Assembly (NCBI GenBank): GCA_902790525.1
Contig: CADASI010000038.1
Location: 1-44,162, forward strand
Direction of reading: 5' to 3'
Origin: an uncultured Eubacteriales bacterium
Lineage (GTDB): Bacteria > Bacillota > Clostridia > Christensenellales > Aristaeellaceae
Length of the DNA stretch: 44,162 nt
Part shown: in pieces, positions 25,549-32,785 of the stretch
How the letters are laid out: every line of letters begins with the position of its first letter
How positions within the stretch are numbered: position 1 is the first letter of the stretch
Position numbers and translations under genes: made by a program
The notes under the pieces: model-generated
Told to the model about the DNA's origin: nothing
The model's database searches: none
What the model saw: only the letters and a program-made list of their open reading frames with translations

Positions 25549-26076
25549 ATGGGTGCAAGAGGACCCAAACCGGGCACTGGCGGAAGGCCGAGGAAGCCTC
25601 TGGCCGATAAGCTGTTGGACGGCAATCCCGGAAAGCGCGGTATTTATGTATTGAAGAATTATACAGATTTGGAGGGCGTGGACATGCCCGATCCCAGGGA
25701 GTATCTGTTGGATGCCCAGAAGGATGGCAAGCCCTTCGAGGCGGAGGGGATATACAAGGCGGTGTGCAAATGGCTGGAGGAGCGGGAATGCAGCCAGCAC
25801 GTTTCGCCGGAGATCATCGAGCATTACGCCCTGTCGGCGGCCCGTATGATCCAGTGCGAACGCTGCATCTCCACCTTCGGCTTCCTGGCAAAGAACTCCC
25901 AGGGGAACGCGATCATCTCGCCATACATCACCATTGCCCAGGCTTATATGAAGCAGGCGAACAATCTGTGGTCGATGATCTACAGCATCGTTCGTGAGAA
26001 CTGCTCGACGGAATATAGCGGGAAAACCCCGCAGGACGATGTCATGGAACGGCTGCTTTCCATGCGAAGGAATTGA
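25549..26076 (+). CDS. P27-type phage terminase small subunit
   Basis: A 175-residue protein opening with MGARGPKPGTGGRPRKPLAD, the typical basic N-terminus of P27-family small terminase subunits, followed by a helical region (EGIYKAVCKWLEERE ... HYALSAARMIQ ... QAYMKQANNLWSMI). TerS recognises packaging sites and directs the large terminase. AAGGAGG lies 7 bases before the ATG at 25549. No large terminase or other structural gene is nearby, so if functional it would need a helper phage's machinery, which is a hallmark of PICI-type satellites. Confidence 0.8.
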   Translation: MGARGPKPGTGGRPRKPLADKLLDGNPGKRGIYVLKNYTDLEGVDMPDPREYLLDAQKDGKPFEAEGIYKAVCKWLEERECSQHVSPEIIEHYALSAARMIQCERCISTFGFLAKNSQGNAIISPYITIAQAYMKQANNLWSMIYSIVRENCSTEYSGKTPQDDVMERLLSMRRN

Positions 26077-26089
26077 TAGGGAGGAGAAC

Positions 26090-26389
26090 ATGGCGGTTTC
26101 TGATAGAATGAACGACATGCTGGAGCGATACGGCGAGGTTTGCCCGCAGATCAAGGCGGCACAGATTCTCAGTGTTTCGCCCAGGACCATAATGAGAATG
26201 GCGGATGATGGCCGCCTGCGCCGGGTCGGCTCGCACATCGACGTGCGTTCCATCTGTCATTATATTGAGAATGACCAGGAGATGAACTTCCGGGCCAGGT
26301 ACCGGAAACGCTATCCGGCTTTGAGGGATGATTCCACCATAGCCGACGGTGAATTCTATGCTGCTTCTCGCAAGAAAAGAGCCCATTAA
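26090..26389 (+). CDS. Excisionase-like helix-turn-helix protein
   Basis: A 99-residue basic protein with AAQILSVSPRTIMRMADDGRLRRVG, the MerR/AlpA-like (HTH_17) pattern of excisionases and small phage regulators, followed by DVRSICHYIEN. GGAGGAG precedes the ATG at 26090. It lies 13 bp after the terminase small subunit and 60 bp before the integrase, the classic xis-int position. A role in excision directionality or integrase control is likely. Confidence 0.7.
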   Translation: MAVSDRMNDMLERYGEVCPQIKAAQILSVSPRTIMRMADDGRLRRVGSHIDVRSICHYIENDQEMNFRARYRKRYPALRDDSTIADGEFYAASRKKRAH

Positions 26390-26449
26390 GGCTTGCTTTC
26401 ACGGTCGTTTTCCGTAGACTGTCAAGCTGAGAACAAAGGGGGTGTATCC

Positions 26450-27664
26450 ATGGGAAAGAAAAACGAATCGGGCAAGTATCGTGGGCGGGTACAGATCGGC
26501 GTTGACAAGGACGGCAAGCCCATCAACAAATACGTCTGCGCCTCAACGATGCGCGAGCTCGAACATAAGAAGGAGGAAGTCCGGCAGCATTACATCGACG
26601 GCGTGCCGATCAGGGAGGACATGCCGTTTTATCAGTATGCCGAGGAATGGTACAAGGTGCGCAAGGAGCCGTTCATCTCCGAGGCCAGTCGCAGCGCCTA
26701 TCGGTCCATGCTGATGAAGCACATCCTCCCGGCGTTCGGCCTGCGTCATCTTCGTGCCATCACGGCCAACGAACTACAGGTGTTCGTCAATACCTTCGCC
26801 GGATTGAGCAAGTCGCAAATCACCATTGTGATTGGGATTCTCAAGGCAGTCATGAAAGGCGCTTACGCCGACGGGATCATCCCGCGCGACCCCAGCGTCT
26901 CGCTGATCCGCCCGAAGGCGAAGAAGAAAGAATCCCGGCGCGCGCTAACCGACCGGGAGAGGGAGCATGTACTGGTGACCATCAAGCGGCATCCTGACGG
27001 CCTTCTGCTGGCGATCCTGTATTATTGTGGCCTGCGTCGAGGCGAGGCCCTCGGCCTGCGCTGGGAGGACTTCGACTTTGAGAGCGATACCATCCACATC
27101 CAGCGGGATATCGACTTTGTAGGCTCCACTTCCCATGATGGCACCCTGAAAACCGAGGCGGCGGATCGATTCGTTCCGATCCCCGCCGACCTGCGGGAGA
27201 TGCTGCTGCCGCTGCGCAGCCTTCCGGGCGTGTACCTGTTCCACCAGGCCGACGGCAGGCCGCTATCCCAGAGCACCTTCAAGCGCAAGTGGCTGAGCCT
27301 GATGGAAGATTGCTACTGTGTCCAGGACCGCGAAATCGACGAGAATACGGATCGCCCCAACGATATCCGCAAACGCCTGAAACCCACCCTGACACCGCAT
27401 TACTTCCGGCACAATTACATCACCATGCTGTACGAGGGCGGCATCGACCCGCTGATCGCCATGAAGATCGTGGGCCACACCGACTACCAGACCACGGCCA
27501 ACATCTACACCCACCTGAGCGAAGAAACCATGCGCCGGGCCAGCGTGAACCTCGATGATGTATTCCAGAAGAAAGCAAAGAAGAAAGCCACCAAGAGCGG
27601 CGCGAGCGCACGAAGTAGGAAACCGCCGGTGGATACCAGCCTGCCCTGGGCGAACAAGTTTTAG
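26450..27664 (+). CDS. int: Tyrosine-type site-specific integrase
   Basis: A 404-residue phage-type integrase. The N-terminal AP2-like arm-binding segment (GKYRGRVQIGVDKDG) precedes a SAM-like core-binding domain (about 60-165) and the catalytic domain. Arg is in YYCGLRRGEALGLRW, HxxR in HYFRHNYITMLYEGG, His in IVGHTDYQTT and the nucleophile Tyr in NIYTHL. AAAGGGGG lies before the ATG at 26450. A strong terminator follows. It is the likely enzyme for recombination at the tRNA-Pro fragments. Confidence 0.93.
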   Translation: MGKKNESGKYRGRVQIGVDKDGKPINKYVCASTMRELEHKKEEVRQHYIDGVPIREDMPFYQYAEEWYKVRKEPFISEASRSAYRSMLMKHILPAFGLRHLRAITANELQVFVNTFAGLSKSQITIVIGILKAVMKGAYADGIIPRDPSVSLIRPKAKKKESRRALTDREREHVLVTIKRHPDGLLLAILYYCGLRRGEALGLRWEDFDFESDTIHIQRDIDFVGSTSHDGTLKTEAADRFVPIPADLREMLLPLRSLPGVYLFHQADGRPLSQSTFKRKWLSLMEDCYCVQDREIDENTDRPNDIRKRLKPTLTPHYFRHNYITMLYEGGIDPLIAMKIVGHTDYQTTANIYTHLSEETMRRASVNLDDVFQKKAKKKATKSGASARSRKPPVDTSLPWANKF

Positions 27665-27678
27665 TGGCTGGGTAGCAT

Positions 27679-27724
27679 CCCGACTAATTGGAAGATTTTT
27701 CCAATTAGTCGGGTCTTTTCTTTT
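27679..27724 (+). terminator. Terminator of the int operon
   Basis: CCCGACTAATTGGAA (27679-27693) and TTCCAATTAGTCGGG (27699-27713) form a perfect 15-bp stem, followed by TCTTTTCTTTTT. Confidence 0.9.
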
Positions 27725-27808
27725 TGGCTAAATGGACAAACTGACCATTTAGTGTCTGTACTCTGATTTGACTGACGTGAATCTTATTCCCGTCAGTCGA
27801 TCAGACTT

Positions 27809-28102
27809 TTACGGACTGGAAAAATCTTCCACTCCGTCATTCTCCCCTGATTCGCGATCCTTGAATCTATCAGGAATGGCTGAATAATCATGTACATTCC
27901 CATTTTTCATATTGTTATATCCAGCCAACAATTCTGTGCGCAATTCATCCACGGTCATATCATCGGCATTGATGGACGGAGGTGCCTTTTTCTGCGCTTC
28001 CCTTGTCTCGGCAATGCTCATGGACTTGGCACCATGCAATCGATCTTCCTCGTCCTGAAGAATCCGTGTCTGCAGTTTTTGCAATTGTTCCTGTCGCTCC
28101 AT
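27809..28102 (-). CDS. Small acidic protein, possible RelB-like antitoxin
   Basis: A 97-residue protein, starting at the ATG at 28102 with AAGGAG 8 bases before it. The N-terminus is a charged helix (MERQEQLQKLQTRILQDEED), and the C-terminal part (TVDELRTELLAGYNNMKNGN) resembles the toxin-embracing segment of RelB/StbD-type antitoxins. It lies 62 bp downstream of the Fic gene on the same strand, so the two may form a toxin-antitoxin-like unit, but the order is unusual and the match is weak. Confidence 0.55.
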   Translation of the reverse strand: MERQEQLQKLQTRILQDEEDRLHGAKSMSIAETREAQKKAPPSINADDMTVDELRTELLAGYNNMKNGNVHDYSAIPDRFKDRESGENDGVEDFSSP

Positions 28103-28164
28103 AGACGGCTCCTTTCCGGCTTCACATGGCAAACCACATAATCATGCTGATGAAAACATGGGCG

Positions 28165-29157
28165 CTACTTCTTGATGTAGGTCTGGTTCCTCGATGTGGG
28201 CTTATCCGGGATGCCCATGGCGATCAGGTTTCTCTCAAGCGCCGGGATCAGGTAGAGTTTCCGGAAATTGGCGCGGGATTTCAAACCCAACCTTTCCATC
28301 AGCTGCGAAGCTGAATAGGGGACGTCATAGTCCATGGCGTCCAGCAGCTTCTTTACGGTCTCGGGGAGGTATGCGTCCTTCTCCGAGGCCTGTTGCAGAG
28401 CCCAATCCAGCGTCAGGTTGATCTTATCCAGCATGAATGTGACGAATGCATTCGAACTTCCCGACCCATGGCAGGCGGCGATGGCGTCATAATAGCCGTC
28501 CTGGAACTCCTGGATGCGGCTCTCCAGCGGCATATACTGGAAGATCGGGTTCCATTCCGACAGCAGCGCCGTTTGCCACAGGCGCGCCATGCGGCCGTTG
28601 CCGTCCGAGAAGGGGTGGATGAACACGAACTCATAGTGGAACACCGAGGACAGGATCAGGGGGTGCACCTCCGTCCTTGCGCTATCCATCCAGTCAAACA
28701 GTGCTTGCATCTGCCCCGGAACCAGATGCGGTGGCGGAGCCATGAAGATGCACTGATCGCCCTTGAAGACCCCCTCATTGTGGCAGCGGAACACGCCGGA
28801 TTCCTGCACGGTCAGATAGGTCATGATCCCATGCAGCCTTTTCAAGTCCTCGAGAGAGTAAGGATCAAACCGGCCCAGCTGCTCATAGGCCTGATAGGCG
28901 TTTTTGACCTCCTGGATTTCCTTCTGAGGCCCGATGACCGTCTTTCCACTGATCACGTTGCGCACCTCGTCCAGCGAGAGGGAATTGGCCTCGATGGCCA
29001 GGGAGGAATGAATGGACCGGATGCGATTGTTGCGGCGCAGATGCGGCTTTGTCTCGAACGAATGGAAATTGCTCACGCTGCCGGTCTTTTCGGCGACCTC
29101 CGCGACCAGCATGAGCATCTGATTGGTGATGGTGAATGGCGGCACATACCGTTCCAT
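28165..29157 (-). CDS. Fic family protein (AMP transferase-type)
   Basis: A 330-residue Fic/DOC protein with the active motif HPFSDGNGR (181-189) and an N-terminal helix SSLAIEANSLSLDEV (51-65). The helix matches the inhibitory (S/T)xxxE motif of class II Fic proteins, with Ala in place of the usual Gly after the Glu. A C-terminal winged-helix (VPYSASQLMERLGLKSRANF) follows. Fic enzymes usually transfer AMP to target hydroxyls; the targets here are unknown. The ATG at 29157 has GGGGTG 6 bases upstream; an ATG at 29178 is a possible longer start. It is the last gene before the right boundary. Confidence 0.88.
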   Translation of the reverse strand: MERYVPPFTITNQMLMLVAEVAEKTGSVSNFHSFETKPHLRRNNRIRSIHSSLAIEANSLSLDEVRNVISGKTVIGPQKEIQEVKNAYQAYEQLGRFDPYSLEDLKRLHGIMTYLTVQESGVFRCHNEGVFKGDQCIFMAPPPHLVPGQMQALFDWMDSARTEVHPLILSSVFHYEFVFIHPFSDGNGRMARLWQTALLSEWNPIFQYMPLESRIQEFQDGYYDAIAACHGSGSSNAFVTFMLDKINLTLDWALQQASEKDAYLPETVKKLLDAMDYDVPYSASQLMERLGLKSRANFRKLYLIPALERNLIAMGIPDKPTSRNQTYIKK

Positions 29158-29459
29158 GGAAGCACCCCGCTTTCCCATACAGTATAGCACGAAACCTGCC
29201 CGACATTCAACATCTTATATGTTTTCTTATATTCTTTCTTTGATGCGGGGGATGAATCATGGTGCCGGATACCAAATGGTCGCAAACCCGAAAACGCAAG
29301 ATATAGTGGTCATTCTTGCAAAACGTCTATATGTTGTGGAATCCGAAAAGCCGCCCAGTTGCAATGGGTTGCAAATGCGTTGCAAAGTGGCAGTACATCC
29401 TTTGTAAAGATTATTACAGAATGGAAAAGAATGCAAATTCATATTATCATATATACAAG

Positions 29460-29495
29460 AAAAATCTGTGAGATTTATTCAAACCTCACAGATTT
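29460..29495 (-). terminator. Terminator after the right tRNA-Pro fragment
   Basis: On the minus strand ATCTGTGAG (29493-29485) pairs with CTCACAGAT (29472-29464), followed by TTTTTC. It ends the transcript of the tRNA-Thr and tRNA-Pro fragment. Confidence 0.75.
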
Positions 29496-29497
29496 TG

Positions 29498-29547
29498 TGG
29501 TCGAGGTGACAGGATTTGAACCTGCGACCTTTTGGTCCCGAACCAAA
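29498..29547 (-). repeat. Right attachment-type repeat (tRNA-Pro 3' fragment)
   Basis: Bases 29498-29542 are identical to 2858-2902. Here the fragment is slightly longer: TTTGG-TTCGGGA-CCAAA gives a complete anticodon arm with CGG, then variable loop, T arm, acceptor strand and CCA. The D arm and 5' acceptor strand are missing; instead the fragment is fused to the end of tRNA-Thr. It cannot make a full tRNA-Pro. Confidence 0.85.
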
Positions 29548-29617
29548 CAATGAAGGGACTCGAACCCTTGACCTGCGGTTTACGAAACCGCTGCTCTGCC
29601 AACTGAGCTACATTGGC
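29545..29617 (-). tRNA. tRNA-Thr(CGT), with altered 3' acceptor end
   Basis: On the minus strand GCCAATG-TA-GCTC...GAGC-A-GCGGT-TTCGTAA-ACCGC gives the acceptor, D arm and anticodon arm with CGT (threonine). The T arm is AAGGG-TTCGAGT-CCCTT. The 3' acceptor strand reads CATTG and then TTTGG of the tRNA-Pro fragment instead of the expected CATTGGC, so the last two acceptor pairs are a G-T and a mismatch. A TGGACA/TATAAT promoter lies just upstream. The tRNA may be impaired unless another copy exists. Confidence 0.85.
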
Positions 29618-29648
29618 GCGATTCAATCCTAACCGCTGACAGTAATAG

Positions 29649-29678
29649 ATTATACCACACCGGCACGGTTTTTGTCCA
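29649..29678 (-). promoter_or_regulatory. tRNA-Thr promoter
   Basis: Minus-strand TGGACA (29678-29673), an 18-bp spacer and TATAAT (29654-29649) with an extended -10 TG. The words GTGTGGTATAAT recur before the coiled-coil gene at 30315. Confidence 0.65.
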
Positions 29679-29727
29679 TAGCTTTTGTGTGAGGACGGTA
29701 TTTTTAACAATCTTCAGGGCGCGACGG

Positions 29728-30315
29728 TCACTGAGCGGCGGGGGGTTCGCCCTCGCCCAGCAGGTCGCTGAGCGTCACCTGGTTGGGCAATCCCTCGGCG
29801 CGGCGGCGGCTGCCGCGGCGGAGCTGGGCAGCGTTGAGCCTGTCGATCTCCTCCTGCTTGTCGGCGATGATCTGCTGCAGCATGGCTTCGCCGGCGCGCT
29901 GGGACTCGGCCTGCTCCCGCAGCTTGCGGTTGGCCTCGTCGAGCTGGCGCTCCAGCAGGTCCAGCTTCATGCGGCGCGCGCCCTCCTCCTTTTCCTTGAG
30001 GATGCGCAGGCCGCTTTCGTGGAACAGGTTCAGGTTCAGGTCGTGGGCCTGCTGCTCCATCTCATGGAGGGAATCTTCCGTTTTGCGCAGCCGGGACTTG
30101 AGCTTGCGGTTCTCGGCGATCCGGCCGTCCAGCAGCTGCTGGAGGTTCTGCCGGATCGCGCGGTCCTGCTCCATCTCGCGGCAGTGGGCCCGGGCCTGCC
30201 TCAGCGCCTGCGCCGTCGTGTAGAGCCGCCAGCCCAGCGCTCCGGTGGCCCCCAGGGCCAGGACCAGCGCGATTATCAGGTATAACAATATCAACACCAC
30301 GCCTATGTACAGCAA
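29728..30315 (-). CDS. Membrane-anchored coiled-coil protein
   Basis: A 195-residue protein with one N-terminal transmembrane helix (about 3-28), then a long charged coiled coil (about 35-160) and a short acidic tail with a LPNQVTLSDLLGEGEPPA end. An extended -10 (TGGTATAAT, 30335-30327 on the minus strand) lies just before the start. The family is not recognised. A structural or divisome-type role would be a guess. It lies alone between the tRNA-Thr gene and the divergent Spo0A-like gene. Confidence 0.75.
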   Translation of the reverse strand: MLYIGVVLILLYLIIALVLALGATGALGWRLYTTAQALRQARAHCREMEQDRAIRQNLQQLLDGRIAENRKLKSRLRKTEDSLHEMEQQAHDLNLNLFHESGLRILKEKEEGARRMKLDLLERQLDEANRKLREQAESQRAGEAMLQQIIADKQEEIDRLNAAQLRRGSRRRAEGLPNQVTLSDLLGEGEPPAAQ

Positions 30316-30501
30316 TTCGTACCCCGATTATACCACACCACATTGTAACAAAAGTGAACTTGCGGGAAAGATTCCTGAGCAATATTAAGCGCGTGCCGAC
30401 ATAATCGCCGCAAAAGCGGGTTAACTTAACAGAAAATGTGTCAGACACGCAGGATTTTTGCCATGCCGTGTAGAATGTAAAAGGTTTGGAGGGATTAGGA
30501 T

Positions 30502-31272
30502 ATGCAAACCGGGCGCGAACGGGCGATGATCGCCTGCCGGGCCATGACCGCCTGTCATGCCATGACCGCCTGCCTGAGCGCTGAAAGCGCGCGGCGGTTT
30601 GCCGACGCGCTGGCGGCGGCGGGCTATGAGACGGTGGCCGGGGCGTTCTCGGCCCGGGAGGTGCTGCCGATGCTGCGCCTGCACCGGCCCCGGCTGCTGC
30701 TGGCGGAGGCGGTGCTGCCCGGCGGCGACGGCGTGTCGCTCGCGCGGGACATCGTCGCGGCGTCGCTGGATCTCTATCCCCACCTGCTGCTGGTCCTCCC
30801 GCCCCGGCTGGCGCTGCCCGGGCTGGAGGCGCTTGACGACCTCGGCGCGGCGCTCGTGGACGGGCCGCCGACGCCCGGCGGCATACTGGACGCCGTGGCG
30901 GCGCTCAGGGCGCGGGACACCCGGCTGCCCCCGGCGCAGTGCGCGCGGCTTCAGGGGCTGCTCGACCGGCTGGGCGTGCCCGATCACCCGGGCCGGGAGA
31001 TGCTCAGGGGCGCGGTGGGGCTGGTCTGGCGGGACCGGAGCCGGCTCCGGAACCTGCGGGACAGGGTCTATCCCGACGCGGCGCGGCCCCTCGGGCGCAC
31101 CGGCGCACAGGCGGAGCGCGCCATACGGCACGTGATCGACGCCGCCTGGCGCACGGGCGAAATCGACGAACAGCAGCGCATATTTGGCGATACCATTGAC
31201 GCAAGGCGCGGCAGGCCCACCTGCAGCGAGATGATTGCGCAGCTTGCGGACATACTCAGATGGGAGGGTTGA
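30502..31272 (+). CDS. Spo0A-like response regulator with degenerate receiver
   Basis: A 256-residue protein. The C-terminal ~105 residues (LLDRLGVPDHPGREML ... AERAIRHVIDAAWRTG ... IFGDTIDARRGRPTCSEMIA) match the DNA-binding domain of Spo0A, the sporulation master regulator. The N-terminal domain (about 22-130) looks like a receiver, but the phospho-acceptor Asp position carries Glu (E69, in LLLAEAVLPGGDG) and the usual acidic pair and Lys are not evident, so it is probably not controlled by phosphorylation. GGAGGG lies before the ATG. It is 2 bp upstream of deoB. Likely a Spo0A paralogue, not the canonical gene. Confidence 0.8.
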   Translation: MQTGRERAMIACRAMTACHAMTACLSAESARRFADALAAAGYETVAGAFSAREVLPMLRLHRPRLLLAEAVLPGGDGVSLARDIVAASLDLYPHLLLVLPPRLALPGLEALDDLGAALVDGPPTPGGILDAVAALRARDTRLPPAQCARLQGLLDRLGVPDHPGREMLRGAVGLVWRDRSRLRNLRDRVYPDAARPLGRTGAQAERAIRHVIDAAWRTGEIDEQQRIFGDTIDARRGRPTCSEMIAQLADILRWEG

Positions 31273-31274
31273 CC

Positions 31275-32453
31275 ATGAAGAAGATGAAGCGCGTCGTCGT
31301 GATCGTACTGGACGGCTGCGGCGCGGGCTGGCAGCACGACGCGGCGCAGTACGGCGACGAGGGCGCCAACACCTTAAAGCACGTGCTGGAGCAGGCGAAG
31401 CCCGATCTGCCGAACCTGACGGATCTGGGGCTGATGAAGATCATGGGCATGCAGCCCGCGGACGCCGACGACCCCATCGGCTGCTACGGCACGATGGTGG
31501 AGCAGGCCGCGGGCAAGGACACCACCACCGGCCACTGGGAAATCGCGGGGCTGACGCTTCACAAGCCCTTCCCCACCTATCCCAACGGCTTCCCGCCGGA
31601 GGTCATCGAGCAGTTTGAGCACGAGACCGGCATGGGCACCATCGGCAACAAGGTGGCCTCGGGCACCGAGATCATCAAGGAGCTGGGCGCGGAGCACCTG
31701 CGCACCGGCAAGCTGATCATCTACACCTCCGCCGACAGCGTGTTCCAGATCGCCGCGCACGAGAAGATCGTGCCCGTCTCCACGCTGTGGGACTTCTGCC
31801 GCGACGCCCGCCGCATACTGCGGGGCGAGCACAACGTGGGGCGCGTCATCGCCCGGCCCTTCGAGGGCGAGGTGGGCGCGTTCGTCCGCACCGCCAACCG
31901 GCGCGACTTCTCCGTCGATCCCACCGGCCGCACGATGCTCGACGTCGCCAAGGACGCCGGGATGGACACCCTGGGCGTGGGCAAGATCGAGGACATATTC
32001 AACCACCGGGGGCTTACGCAGTCCAACCACGCCGCGGGCAACCCCGCCTGCATCGACGCCACCATCGAGTACCTCAGGAAGGACCGCTGGAAGGGCATAC
32101 TGTTCGTCAACCTCGTGGACACCGACATGCTCTACGGCCATCGCCGCGACGTGCCGGGCTTCGCCAGATCGCTGGAGGAGTTCGACCAGAAGCTGCCGGA
32201 GATCATGCGGCTGCTGGGCGAGGACGGCATGCTGATCCTCACCGCCGACCACGGCTGCGACCCCGCCTACACCAAGCACACCGACCACACCCGCGAGCGC
32301 GTGCCGCTGTTGGTGTGGGGCCTGAACCTGGAGGAGGGCGTCGATTTGGGCGAGCGCGACAGCTTCGCCGATGTCTCCGCCACCGCGCTGGAGGCGCTGG
32401 GGCTGAGCGAGAAGCTGGACGGCAAGTCGTTCTACAGGGAGATTGCGCTTTGA
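31275..32453 (+). CDS. deoB: Phosphopentomutase
   Basis: Phosphopentomutase converts (deoxy)ribose 1-phosphate and 5-phosphate in nucleoside salvage. The 392-residue length is typical. Family marks include VVVIVLDGCGAGWQHDAAQY (N-terminus, metal-binding Asp), DEGANTLKH, DTTTGHWEIAG and LILTADHGCDPAY with TKHTDHTRERVPLLVWG near the C-terminus, which supply the two-manganese site of the alkaline phosphatase superfamily. The ATG at 31275 has GGGAGGG 7 bases upstream and comes 2 bp after the Spo0A-like gene, so the two are translated together. A hairpin inside a 35-bp inverted repeat follows. Confidence 0.95.
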   Translation: MKKMKRVVVIVLDGCGAGWQHDAAQYGDEGANTLKHVLEQAKPDLPNLTDLGLMKIMGMQPADADDPIGCYGTMVEQAAGKDTTTGHWEIAGLTLHKPFPTYPNGFPPEVIEQFEHETGMGTIGNKVASGTEIIKELGAEHLRTGKLIIYTSADSVFQIAAHEKIVPVSTLWDFCRDARRILRGEHNVGRVIARPFEGEVGAFVRTANRRDFSVDPTGRTMLDVAKDAGMDTLGVGKIEDIFNHRGLTQSNHAAGNPACIDATIEYLRKDRWKGILFVNLVDTDMLYGHRRDVPGFARSLEEFDQKLPEIMRLLGEDGMLILTADHGCDPAYTKHTDHTRERVPLLVWGLNLEEGVDLGERDSFADVSATALEALGLSEKLDGKSFYREIAL

Positions 32454-32455
32454 CA

Positions 32456-32623
32456 GAGTACAGGGAACAGAGTTCAGAGTACAGTTTTGGAGGGAATCCT
32501 TCGGATTCCTTTTCATGAGAAGGTACGGATTTTGCACTATCGAACCGCTATGGCTGTTTAATCAAACAAATCCCACAAGGGATTTGAACCAAAACTGCAC
32601 TCTGTACTCTGCACTCTGTACTC
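32456..32623. repeat. MITE-like element with 35-bp inverted ends
   Basis: The left end 32456-32490 (GAGTACAGGGAACAGAGTTC, then AGAGTACAGTTTTGG) and right end 32589-32623 are inverted copies with a few mismatches. The 98 bp between them hold two small hairpins (32493-32509 and AAATCCC/GGGATTT near 32570-32585) and no ORF. It begins 3 bp after the deoB stop. The rest of this 330-bp gap holds the gap promoter. Confidence 0.8.
32493..32513 (+). terminator. Terminator after deoB
   Basis: GGAATCC-TTC-GGATTCC followed by TTTT, 40 bp after the deoB stop and inside the inverted-repeat element. Confidence 0.65.
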
Positions 32624-32684
32624 GAACCCCCGTTGATGATCGGTATCATTTATTAATATCGTGTGATATTTTACAAAAAAGGGC

Positions 32685-32713
32685 TTTTCATTCCCTGTAC
32701 AATGGGGTACAAT
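32685..32713 (+). promoter_or_regulatory. Promoter of gap
   Basis: TTTTCA (32685-32690), a 17-bp spacer and TACAAT (32708-32713), about 70 bp before the gap start. Confidence 0.45.
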
Positions 32714-32785
32714 AATGTTGTGGTTATAGGTGTCGGGACAACCCCCCGGCACTGAAAACGAACATATTTTAGGAGGTTGATTCCA

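Larger units (their letters stand above)
2858..29542. mobile_element. Integrated satellite-like element with defence cargo
   Basis: The element is bounded by identical 45-bp tRNA-Pro fragments and encodes a tyrosine integrase, an excisionase-like protein, a P4-type primase-helicase, a terminase small subunit and a RinA-like regulator. No large terminase, portal, capsid, tail or lysis genes are present. That gene content is typical of phage satellites (PICI/P4-like), although a degraded prophage or integrative plasmid is possible. The cargo is a leftward defence-type operon (5937-18595), a methyltransferase/DUF1848 pair and a Fic locus. The integrase is 1.8 kb from the right end rather than next to it. 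Confidence 0.75.
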
